Origin: Zea mays
Lineage: Eukaryota > Streptophyta > Magnoliopsida > Poales > Poaceae
Direction: 5' to 3'
Length of the DNA: 64,000 bases
NCBI RefSeq assembly: GCF_902167145.1
Contig: NC_050096.1
Location: 199,346,566 to 199,410,565, forward strand
The position numbers and the translations under genes were made by a program. Below are positions 10,329 to 18,876 of this stretch, in pieces. A model generated the notes under the pieces. The model worked only from the letters and a program-made list of their open reading frames with translations, ran no database searches and was not told the origin of the DNA. The number at the start of each line of letters is the position of its first letter. Position 1 is the stretch's first letter.

Positions 10329-11740
10329 TGGGCAAACTTGAAGAACCTACCTCCAGTGCAAATCTAATTTCAACACCAGCTGTTGAGAAGGGTTTTTTCG
10401 AGCTTAAAACAAGTTGTACTGACCTTCACAGTGTTGTGGGGGATCTGCTTCCATCTGCAAAGGCAGTTGTAGATGATATATTGGCTGCAAGGATGGAGAA
10501 AGGCGTTAGTTTGAAAGCTGAAGAAGTAAGAGGTCAACGAACAACTTGTGGCACTGCAGGCCCATGTGCTCTTAATGATAAAGACAGGGGTCCAAGTATA
10601 GGTAAACCTCGCAGCCTTATGAATTGGAACCCAACAAAACAGACCTTTCAGGTGAGCATTTGTTTTTAAAGGAGTTATCTTTGCTTTTGAACTTTGTTCA
10701 CAATGGACATGCTTTCATTGTTAAATTGAACTTGTGACTGTAATAGCTAGCTTTTGTTCCCGTTTTGATTGAAAATGATATCAGTGCATATATTGTGTCA
10801 ATATTTTGCATTAAACAGTGTGTGTACATTTTATTCATTTCTCTGTTGATTGACTTTTCAGTACAAATTGTTCTCTACGTTGCCAACTTTCTGGTCTTGT
10901 CTACATTTCCTTTTTTTGATGGTATGTGTTATGAAATATTTTGAGGATATATGTGTTCTTGGTAAGATATAAGATGCTGTGACCATGACAAGAAATAATC
11001 AAATGGTGTCACAAAACCTAATAGTTGTAGGATTTTGTTTCATTTTAGTAAGGTAACTACTAAAATTTGGATTTTGGATCATGAATGCTCTACTATAGCC
11101 CCTCCTTGTGTTACACTCAAACGCAAACTCATTGTAGTCTAATTTAAGCTCAATCAAGATATCTCATAACTTTTTAGTTAACCTATAGGATAGCTTAGTA
11201 TCACAACCGCAAAATGTTAGATTCTGGTCATGTTTCTGAAAAGAAAACACTTGTTCGCAGTGGGAGGAGTCAGGTCCTGAGTGTTCAGAATCATCATTAC
11301 GTAGACCGCCCTTCCCGATAGTACTGGTTTCTCCTTTGGCACCGCGAGAAAATAAGAATGGGCGTAGGAAGGCAAGGAGGTGGTGCTTGTTAGAATAAAC
11401 ACTAAGAAAGGGTGTTGAACAGTATGTTTTGTCTTGATGTTCTGATTTATTTTATTCTTATTTGACATCTCAGCTTTCTTATTCTAAAACAATCGCATTT
11501 AGTTGATGTTGTTGTATGCTCATGGGTATATTGTGCTTGTTTCATGTGTAGGTATGGTAGGGGCAATTGGAAGGAAATATTAGATAACAATCCTAACGTT
11601 TTTATCTGCAGAACACCGGTGGGTATTTGGTTATTATAGTGAAGTTCCTGTGGTTTCCAGTCAAGGTACTGACGGGTTGTTTGTTTGATGTATTGTAGGT
11701 GGACTTGAAGGATAAGTGGAGGAATATGATTATCCGATAA
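10329..11740 (+). pseudogene. Telomere-repeat-binding-like (TRFL) Myb protein, four-exon fragment
   Basis: Four exon pieces keep plausible splice sites: 10329-10650 (FFELKTSCTDLHSVVGDLL, AKAVVDDILAARMEKGVSLK, donor CAG|GTGAGC); 11261-11421 (acceptor TTCGCAG, donor ACA|GTATGT); 11553-11618 (YGRGNWKEILDNNPNVF, RTP, donor CCG|GTGGGT); 11699-11740 (VDLKDKWRNMIIR, stop). The phases join, and WKEIL plus VDLKDKWRNM is the signature of the C-terminal Myb/SANT domain of plant TRF-like proteins, which bind double-stranded telomeric repeats in the nucleus. One in-frame TAA lies in exon 2 inside the first Myb helix (after RRWCLLE), so no full domain can be made. The 5' limit of exon 1 is undefined. This is a partial capture from a TRFL gene. 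Confidence 0.7.
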
Positions 11741-11783
11741 TGTAATGGAGAAATATGTAGGTGTCGAGTTACCAGAACCCCTG

Positions 11784-12075
11784 ACTAGGGTTGGAAACGA
11801 GCCGATTCGGCTCGCCCATTGCACGAGCTCAAGAATGATGCTCGGCTTGGCTCGAAGTTGGCTCGCGAGCTGGCGAGCGCTCGTGAGCCGCACCGTAATA
11901 AATATATTGCATTATAACATAATTAAAAAATATATAAATGTGGAATATACCATCATCATTCAATATTATGAGTAATCTAAATTATGAAGTATCATAAATT
12001 TATCATTAAAAACTAAGAAACGACCCTATTATCCATAGAATTATTCAATATTATAAGCCGCTCTGAGCTCTAGCT
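11784..12075. repeat. hAT-type MITE remnant
   Basis: The sequence begins agggttggaaacgagccgat, followed by repeated ggctcg/cgagc words and an AT-rich centre, and ends in aagccgctctgagctctag. This resembles the common grass hAT-type MITE with AGGG(G/T)TGGAAACGAGC termini. I cannot define a matching right end or target duplication, so it is called a remnant. Confidence 0.35.
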
Positions 12076-12094
12076 TTTTTCTAGCCACACTTTA

Positions 12095-12250
12095 ATGGAG
12101 TTCTGCCTCGCCTGGTGCGGCAAGCTCATCCGGTATGCCCGCGCCGTCGCCGCGCACTACGTCTGCTCCGTCAAGGGCCTCTGCTTTGACCTCTTCATCA
12201 TTAGGGGTGGAAACAGAGCTTTCAATGCATGCTGGAGGTGCACGATGTGA
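12095..12250 (+). pseudogene. Unassigned captured coding fragment
   Basis: A GC-rich frame of 51 codons starts at ATG 12095 (MEFCLAWCGKLIRYARAVAA, HYVCSVKGLCFDLFI) and becomes AT-rich after LFI. The first 35 codons have the codon use of a grass exon while the surroundings are AT-rich, which suggests another small captured exon. I do not recognise the family. Confidence 0.35.
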
Positions 12251-12675
12251 TCGATATTATCCATGCATGATAAATGATGACAATGGTGATAGCCATGATA
12301 TATGGTCAACATTGTATTGATCTTTTTCTGAATTTTAGGCTATCATGTTATTTGCTGGAATGGAGATATTTCATTGTTCACTTGGTTCTTGTGATAGAGT
12401 TAATTACCTAATTTCCGTGCTTTCTTAGTACCCTTTTTCTGATATTTGAGTTGTAAATAACACTTCCTTAATTGTGCTGTCATTATAACTCAATGACATT
12501 ATTAAAATCATATATAGAGATCAATATGTTACTAATGGTTGCAATGTAATGGTGAAATAACTAGATTAAAATAACAAAATTTATATATAGTTAGGATCAC
12601 AATGGATTTCGAAACATTTTCTCATAACAATATAACATACATTTGTGCATAAGTTATCGTATTATTATACGTTCC

Positions 12676-12702
12676 CGTTGCAACGCACGGACACTCATCT
12701 AG
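12676..12702 (+). other. Helitron 3' terminus (hairpin and CTAG end)
   Basis: CCCGTTGCAACGCACGGAC can form the short CCGT/ACGG stem typical of Helitron 3' ends, and CTAG follows about 7 bases downstream (12699-12702), with T immediately after. The word gttgcaacgcacgg is characteristic of the abundant maize Helitron family. Confidence 0.85.
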
Positions 12703-13295
12703 TAATACTTGATGAATGAATCACCAAATATCAGCATACTGGTGAGTAGGTAACTGCCTTTTCTATATACTTCCTTTTTTTCGGCGAATTGCACGGTGAT
12801 CTTCAAGATTGACAAAGTCACTGTAGCTGTCTCGTTGATCGTTGTCGATGATAACGTTGTCTGCCACTTAAAACACAATGCCGCTAAATCGACGGACGTG
12901 ACGTTAAACCTAAGACCCAGAGCGAGCGCTACCGATGGTCTTATAATAACCACTAGACATGCACTTTCACGTCTTTCTGTGATGGAAGAAGAGCGAAAGA
13001 CAATAAGTAAAGTTGTCTAACCAGTAAAACATAATATTCAGATGTTTTTAATATTAAATATAAATTATATATGTATATATGTTTTTGTAAAATAAAAAAT
13101 ATAATCGTGTCGGCTTAGACTAGTACTACGGGCCGACGTTCTTGGCTCTTGCAAGGATCGTGTTGTACCAAGACATATTGGATGGAGTAAATAATAACAT
13201 CAGTTAGCTAAATCAAAAAATATATTATATGGAGAGCGGAGACAATCAATAAAAAATCTTGAAATTTTTTGGTGGATAATTTATATGAGTAGTAT
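12703..13295. other. Low-copy sequence between two Helitron-like 3' ends
   Basis: No gene recognised. A plus-strand frame at 12796-13020 (74 codons) has no domain. The first bases carry a 23-bp word (gatgaatgaatcaccaaata, then tca) that recurs with two changes at 13336, directly after the next Helitron-like end. Confidence 0.4.
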
Positions 13296-13332
13296 TGTTG
13301 TAAGCCGTTGTAACACACGGACAACTGACTGG
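13296..13332 (+). other. Second Helitron-like 3' terminus
   Basis: ccgttgtaacacacggacaa (13305-13324) is a diverged version of the hairpin at 12676-12694. It is followed by CTGACTGG and then T, fitting a CTRR Helitron end. No matching 5' end was found nearby, so this is probably the decayed end of an older or tandem Helitron copy. Confidence 0.55.
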
Positions 13333-13570
13333 TTTGATTGAATGGATCACCAAATATCACATTGATTTGAGCAGAATATGTCATCCAGCGACAAGATGGG
13401 TTAACCAACCATTCAGTTATCCGACCAAACATCTCAATCGTATACAAGAATCAGATACCATCATCAACAGTTTCATGAAAATCAGACGGCAACAATGGTT
13501 CCATTTATATATACTACCGCTCCGCACCATCTCTTACTGAAGGACTAGAATAGGGTGGTCGTGTGGCGCA

Positions 13571-13724
13571 CAGGGGTGGTAATAGATCGCGATCTAAATA
13601 ATTTTTTATAAAATATTAGGACTCTAAATAAATTTTAGTTAAAAAATAAAATAAAATATAGTCCGATTCTAATCCAATCCTTAAATCTTATAGTATAAAA
13701 TTTAGAGTCTATTGTCACCTCTAG
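13571..13724. mobile_element. hAT-like MITE, diverged
   Basis: The left end caggggtggtaatagatcgc and right end attgtcacctctag are imperfect inverted repeats. The body resembles the intact hAT MITE found at 53256-53413, sharing aggggtggtaa, gatc..aaata, taaattttag and agtctatt-type words. The flanks show no clean 8-bp duplication, so the copy is old. A second related but poorer copy seems to follow at about 13740-13860. Confidence 0.5.
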
Positions 13725-13970
13725 TCGTGTACATAAGGGTCAGGTAGTAATAGATTGTAACCCAAATGTTTCTACACAAAATGATAGAGCCCTAAATAAA
13801 TTTTAGTTCAAAAATGAATATAAAATATGGCTCTAAATAAATTTTAATTCACAATATGGTAAGTTTATATTTTTCTTTTAGTCTACTCGTGGCTACTACA
13901 CTCGGTATACTATGTTGATGGTAATGGTAGGAAATGATTGTCATTCTAGGGGCAAATAATCAGCATGTAC

Positions 13971-14029
13971 AACTCCATGACGACGAGCCCGTGCTCAAAG
14001 TCGCACCCGTCGAGGAGAATGGTCTCCAC
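13971..14029 (-). pseudogene. MORF/DAG-like RNA-editing factor micro-fragment
   Basis: On the minus strand about 20 codons read VETILLDGCDFEHGLVVMEL, which closely resembles the start of the MORF domain of plant multiple organellar RNA-editing factors (TILLDGCD.EHWL.VME). The Trp usually present is a Gly here. Nothing of the family continues on either side, so this is a very short relic. The identification rests on remembered family sequence. Confidence 0.45.
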
Positions 14030-14390
14030 TGTTTATTCCTTGACGATGACAATTTTATCTGGCAATGGAAAATAGTACCAGTGGGCGAAACTATATCTTA
14101 CATCTCATAGATCTCCTTCGCCTGATATCCGAGCTCACCAAACTGAAATCGAAGTACCTAGGATGCTGACAGGTATGCCATGAGAGATCTTGTTTAAGAG
14201 CAGGAGGTGTACAAATCCAATTTCAATAGGCTCAAACACACTTTAACACGTTGCCTAAACAGGGCAGTGGGTAAGACATAAAAAAAACACTAAACTCTGT
14301 GTTGAATCGTCCGAAAGTCCTCAATGGAACCTCAAATCAAAGGAAAAGCTTAGGGCGATTGACCAGGCAACAGCTTCGAGTGACGACGCC

Positions 14391-15983
14391 TCACTGCATC
14401 TCGAAGCGTTTGGCAATCAGCACGCTCATGTCGAGGAACCTCTGAGCGCAGTTGGTCAGGCAGGTTGATTCCCCGGAGCTGAACTTGCTCCCGGGAGCGC
14501 TGGTGATGCATTTGTCCCAGCACGCGCTCGTTAGCTTGCCGACCATCTCGTTCATCATCGCCTTCTGCTGCTCTTTCTGCAGTGTTGCAGAAATTGAGGT
14601 AAGGAATTTTCACACACAGATGGTAACGACTATGTGCATGCTGGCTCGAATAAATCAAATCTGGATAAGAAGGTTAGATTGAAGAAATGCAAACAGGGGA
14701 TACCATCATCAAACAATGGGAGATTATGTGACATTGCTAGCGAGTAGGTCAAGATGTCAAGAAGGTGAAAGATTAATATAGCATATGTTTTATGATCTGA
14801 AACAGTAGCTCAACAAAATGGTGAGCATTACCTAAATTGAAGGTCTAAGATTATCCTCTAAGAGCTGAAGTGACTGATTAGGACATCCCCTACTTAGGTA
14901 ACACATGATAAGCATTTACTTTAGTTAAGTATTTTAGTTAACACATTTATCACTATAAACCAAATTATGCAAAACTACATGGAGGACAGGTAGCAAATTT
15001 CACAGTTGACATCTAAACTTTGCATGACTGCCACAGCTAAGCCCTCATAAACTTGAGAAACTAGGTTCACAGCTAGTTTGCTTATACGTACAAACTAATA
15101 ATACTCACACTTAGCTAACACAACAACAGCAAGTGGTCCAATCAGAATTAGCTAATGATCCAATAATCAAGATCTGGCTTAATGAGGGCTAATGGAAAAC
15201 AGAATCTAACTTTCAAGTTCTTATAGGTCGGGGGGTAGGACAACAGTCAAAGCTAAGGGAGCAGGGCCTCTGCCAGATACGATCAAAGTATCTCTGCCTT
15301 AACCATTATTAGTATTAAAGTAATATGATCTACGGACGTAAACTACATGATCAGCACCTTATATCTAACACAATAACCAATGAAGCAGTTTACCACTAGT
15401 TCAATGGATACAAACATGAATGAATCTAATTCACGGAGCTAACAACAAACTCTGTGCAGTTAGTTCACCTCTGATCAAAAGTACAATCTCAAATCTTCCT
15501 CTAGTTATCATCTAGCACGCTAGCATAGCACTAAGAAAATTAAACCCTTAACCAGACATCGCTAGCCAAAACGAGAATGCTCAGAACCAAGTCGAATCAA
15601 CTCGCCCTGCTCATAACCAAGTCAAATCACCTCGCCCCCTTCACGCTGCCTCTTGAGAGGCTTCAGATCCAACACTGATTGCATAACGAGACAGTGCTAC
15701 ATCTACAAACAAATTGATCATCTCCTACACTGCACATATTAAGCTACAGCGCAGAAAACTACAGCAGCACATCAGACCGCCATGAATCCATGTTCGACCA
15801 CTGCAACAGAATACAACAAATCGATACCCCCGAAATCAACAGCCGCATGCCCAGATAAAAAGCAGCAATCGGGTCTTACGTGATAGCAGCAGCAGCGTGC
15901 CCTCGCCAATAACGCATCACGATTCACGAGCGGGAAGAACCGGTTCTCACCTGAATGAATCGCTGCATCTCGGGGTTGTCCAT
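14391..15983 (-). CDS. TIM8: TIM8, small Tim chaperone of the mitochondrial intermembrane space
   Basis: This is an intact two-exon gene. Exon 1 (15951-15983) encodes MDNPEMQRFIQ and ends at CAG|GTGAGA. Exon 2 (14391-14576) follows acceptor ACTGCAG and ends in TGA, giving 72 residues, the normal size for the family. The twin CX3C signature is present as C30-WDK-C34 and C50-LTN-C54, 15 residues apart, followed by the RFLDMSVLIAKRF helix. TIM8 pairs with TIM13 in a hexamer that escorts hydrophobic precursors across the intermembrane space to the TIM22 or SAM pathways; the cysteines form two disulfides through the Mia40 relay. The family comparison (CWDKCITSAPGSKFSS) is from memory but very close. 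It is the only clearly functional host gene in the window. Its 3' untranslated region should lie below 14391. Confidence 0.9.
14577..15950 (-). other. TIM8 intron (1374 bp)
   Basis: AT-rich with GT...AG borders on the minus strand and phase 0 (exon 1 is exactly 11 codons). I see no nested element or open frame of note inside it. Confidence 0.8.
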
Positions 15984-16118
15984 GGAGCCTCCCTCTGCTT
16001 CTCTGTCTCCCCCTAAAACCCTAGCTCGGTTTTTGATTGCAGAAGGGGATGTGGGAATTGGGATGCGGCCGCCGCCGGCTAGTAAAGTATTGGGACAATC
16101 TTTTTTTTATCCTTATAA
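15984..16118 (-). promoter_or_regulatory. TIM8 5' leader and proximal promoter
   Basis: Minus-strand leader sequence with a pyrimidine-rich stretch (on the plus strand: cttctctgtctccccctaaa) and an aaaaccctagc word typical of plant genes for translation and mitochondrial functions (telo-box-like AAACCCTA). No clear TATA box. A MITE lies directly upstream. Confidence 0.5.
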
Positions 16119-16254
16119 GGGCTTGTTCGGTTATTCCTATCCCGTATGGATTGGATGGGATTGGAAAAAATTATAAAAGATTTTGACTTATTTGGGATTG
16201 AAACTCATCCAATCTCACCCAATCCACATGGATTGAGAACAAAACGAACAAGCC
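16119..16254. mobile_element. Tourist-like MITE in the TIM8 upstream region
   Basis: This 136-bp element has terminal inverted repeats GGGCTTGTTCGG and CGAACAAGCC and inner inverted words (ggattggatgggattgg against ccaatctcacccaatcc). It starts 136 bp upstream of the TIM8 ATG. The flanks are ttataa and ataataa, compatible with a short TA-rich target duplication, but the exact duplication is not resolved. Confidence 0.75.
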
Positions 16255-16924
16255 ATAATAAGGATGACAGACCAAATGCCATATCAGTAATAATTTAGAA
16301 TTAAAAAACTTACTGGAGATTAGTTATCTTTTATGCCATCCAATAATCATTTAAATTTTAAATTTTAAAATAGTTTTTTAATATATCATTACTTTTTATT
16401 GGCTATCGACATTTTCTTCGTCTCCGCGAGTATGGGCTTAAGGCTATCTCTAGCATTTTTCTATTATATTCCCTATATTACTATCTATTTTAAACTTTAT
16501 TATGCAAACAATTTCATCTACGGTACAAAATAGTGTTTTGCACATCGTTTACACGGATTACTCGAGATGACCTAACTAGAATTGAGCATATGCCACCCGA
16601 CTCCATCCATCTGAAAAAACCCAATCTAACATGATCCAATCAATACAAATAGTAATACAAGAGCTAACCATGATTTTTAAACCAAAATCCAACCTAACCT
16701 AATCGATAGCGAAAAAGTTCAATCCAAACCAAAAAAGTTTATTCAATCCCGAAAAACTAATCTGACATGTCCAATAGAGAGACACGAACCAATCCAACCA
16801 AAACCAACCCAGTAGTAGACATAGGTCGAACAAAGACAGTAAAAAGCACAATATAACTTAACCAAATCTAAACTTTAAAAAGTCCAACCCAACCTAAAAA
16901 AATCTAATCCAACATATTCAATAG
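16255..16924. other. AT-rich intergenic DNA
   Basis: No gene seen. From about 16580 to 16920 the sequence is made of loosely repeated words such as aatccaacct and ccaatccaa, which looks like a decayed simple-motif repeat or old transposon. Confidence 0.4.
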
Positions 16925-17434
16925 TGTAACACCCAAAATCTTAGTGAATTTAGTAAAAAATTTCCCAAGAAAAATCAAATTGGGTTGTCTTCTAATGGAG
17001 GATAATACATTGAGAGTGTCCCTTTCAAAAAAATGATGATAATAAATAAATAAATATGTAATACTAAAATGTTTGGCAGTTCAAAACTTAAATTTTAAAA
17101 CTTTGAAGACTGGAATTTAACTTTAAACTCAGAACAATAAATAGTAGGCAAATTCTCAACTGATTATTTTTATATATACTTTGAATTCGGCTACACATTC
17201 AATAACAATATTCCTTAAAATAAGTATGTGAAACATGACATAAATAGATTAATAGAGTAATTAATATATATGTTTATAAATATTTGCATTCATGCTGAGA
17301 TTTTCTTGATTGTGCATTTAAAATTCAAAACCTAATTTGAGATTGAAATCCAAAAGAGAAAGTAGAAAACTGAAAAGATTAAAAAAAACTACCGACTAGG
17401 ACGGATTATCCCATGCGACCGACTCCCTCTTTTA
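16925..17434. repeat. Possible old gypsy LTR fragment
   Basis: It begins tgtaacacccaaaatcttag, like the TGTAACACCC start of several grass gypsy LTRs (Del/CRM type), and stays AT-rich. No end, partner or target duplication can be shown. Confidence 0.3.
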
Positions 17435-17484
17435 GGGGGTGTTTGGTTAGAGGGACTAAAGTTTAGTCTATAGTCTCATCTAGT
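17435..17484. mobile_element. Left part of a MITE split by the Ji-like Sirevirus
   Basis: It starts gggggtgtttggttagaggg after tta and continues actaaagtttagtc. The rest resumes at 40297 after the Sirevirus; the copy's 3' half ends near 40570. It is related to the neighbouring copy at 40571-40883. Confidence 0.7.
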
Positions 17485-18724
17485 TGAGAGCACCTAGAGG
17501 GGGGGTGAATAGGTGATCTTGGGAAACTTAAACTTATAGCCACAAAAACTTGTTAAGTGTTAGCACAATAATCGCCAAGTGGCTAGAGAGGAGTCTCAAC
17601 AAAACACAATACCACAAGAGATCAAACACAGAGGTGACACAGTGGTTTATCCCGTGGTTCGGCCAAGACCAACGCTTGCCTACTCCATGTTGTGGCGTCC
17701 CAACGGACGAGGGTTGCAATCAACCCCTCTCAAGTGGTCCAAAGACCAACTTGAATACCACGGTGTTTTGCTTTACCTTTCAATATCCCGTTTGCGAGGA
17801 ATCTCCACAACTTGGAGTCTCTCGCCCTTACACTTGAGATTCACAAAGAAATACGGAGTAAGGGAGGGAAGCAACACACACAAATCCACAGCAAAATGCG
17901 CACACACACGGCCAAGAATCGAGCTCAAAAGACTATCTCAAAGTTCTCACTAGAACGGAGCTCGAATCACTGAGAATGACAAACAGATGCGCAAAGACTG
18001 AGTGTGGATGATCAAGAATGCTCTAAGGTTGCTTGGTATTCTCCTCCATGCGCCTAGGGGTCCCTTTTATAGCCCCAAGGCAGCTAGGAGCCGTTGAGAG
18101 CAATTCTGGAAGGCTGATCTTGCCTTCTGTCATCGGGCGCACCGGACAGTCCGGTGCACACCGGACACTGTCCGGTGCCCGATCTCCTTCCTAAAATGTC
18201 GCAGCCGACCGTTGCCCGCCAGAGAGCCGTTGGCGCACCGGACATGTCAGGTGCACACCGGACAGTCCGGTGCCCCCTTCTAGCCGTTGGCTCGGCCACG
18301 TGTCACGCGCAGATCGCGCGGCCGACCGTTGGCCCGACCGACCGTTGGCTCACCGGACAGTCCGGTGAATTATAGCCGTACGCCGTCGGCGAATTCCCGA
18401 GAGCGCCGAGTTCACGCCGAGTCAGCCTGGCGCACCAGACACTGTCCGGTGCACCACCGGACAGTCCGGTGACCCACCGGACAGTCCGGTGCTCCCAGAC
18501 TCAGCAGATTCTTGGCTGCTCGAGCCAAGACATTTCCAATTGGATTTTTCCTGTTTCCAGTACTTAGACACAATACATTAGTCCATAAAACAATGTACTA
18601 AGTCTGAGAAACATACCTTAATTCTTGATTTGTACTTTGTCCACCTTTTTACACTTAGGCACTTGTGTTGGACACTAAATCACCAAAACACTTAGAAATG
18701 GCCCAAAGGCACATTTCCCTTTCA
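17485..18724 (-). repeat. 3' LTR of the Ji-like Sirevirus
   Basis: This 1240-bp LTR (minus-strand start TGAAAGGGAAATGTGCCTTT) carries several copies of the palindrome CACCGGACAGTCCGGTG and variants between about 18147 and 18492. Compared with the 5' LTR it lacks one 19-bp palindromic unit near 18368. The minus-strand TATAAAAGGGA box is at 18061-18071. Confidence 0.95.
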
Positions 18725-18742
18725 ATCTCCCCCTTTTTGGTG
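18725..18742 (-). other. Polypurine tract of the Ji-like Sirevirus
   Basis: On the minus strand CACCAAAAAGGGGGAGAT sits directly before the 3' LTR. It is the plus-strand DNA priming site for reverse transcription. Confidence 0.85.
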
Positions 18743-18876
18743 ATTTATGCCAACACAACATAAAGCAAGTAGAACAAGTACAAAATCAAATCAAATAAGA
18801 ACTCAAAATTGTTTTGATTCAATTTTGACATATATGGATCACTCTATGCCACCACTTGGTTTGTTTTTTGCAAATC
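18743..18876 (-). other. Sirevirus 3' spacer, left of the Huck-like insertion
   Basis: Non-coding spacer between pol and the polypurine tract; it continues at 32828 across the insertion. It ends in aaatc, the duplicated insertion target. Confidence 0.85.

Larger units (their letters stand above)
6464..12702 (+). mobile_element. Non-autonomous, gene-capturing Helitron
   Basis: The 5' end TCTCTACAACTATTAAGAGC fits the maize Helitron 5' consensus (TCTMTAYTA-like) and is preceded by A. The 3' end is the hairpin CCCGTTGCAACGCACGGAC followed by ACTCATCTAG, with T as the next base, so the element sits between A and T without a target duplication, as Helitrons do. It is 6239 bp long and has no Rep/helicase gene. 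It carries plus-strand fragments of at least three unrelated host genes, the usual result of Helitron gene capture, in the same orientation as the element. Boundaries were read by eye; the 5' end is less certain than the 3' end. Confidence 0.8.

Noticed and set aside
9969..11740. A functional fused enzyme or Myb gene
   Set aside because: Only one GH77 block is present, the Myb part has a stop in its first helix, and the set lies inside Helitron ends; called pseudogene fragments.
11447..11893. A 148-codon minus-strand frame
   Set aside because: It runs antisense across two exons and introns of the TRF-like fragment and has no recognisable domain.
14350..14658. A 102-codon minus-strand frame over the TIM8 exon
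   Set aside because: It is a shifted frame; the correct frame gives the twin CX3C protein with matching splice sites.
18147..18492. Palindromes as transcription terminators or operators
   Set aside because: They are the known-type palindromic motifs of Sirevirus LTRs in a plant genome; prokaryotic terminator logic does not apply.
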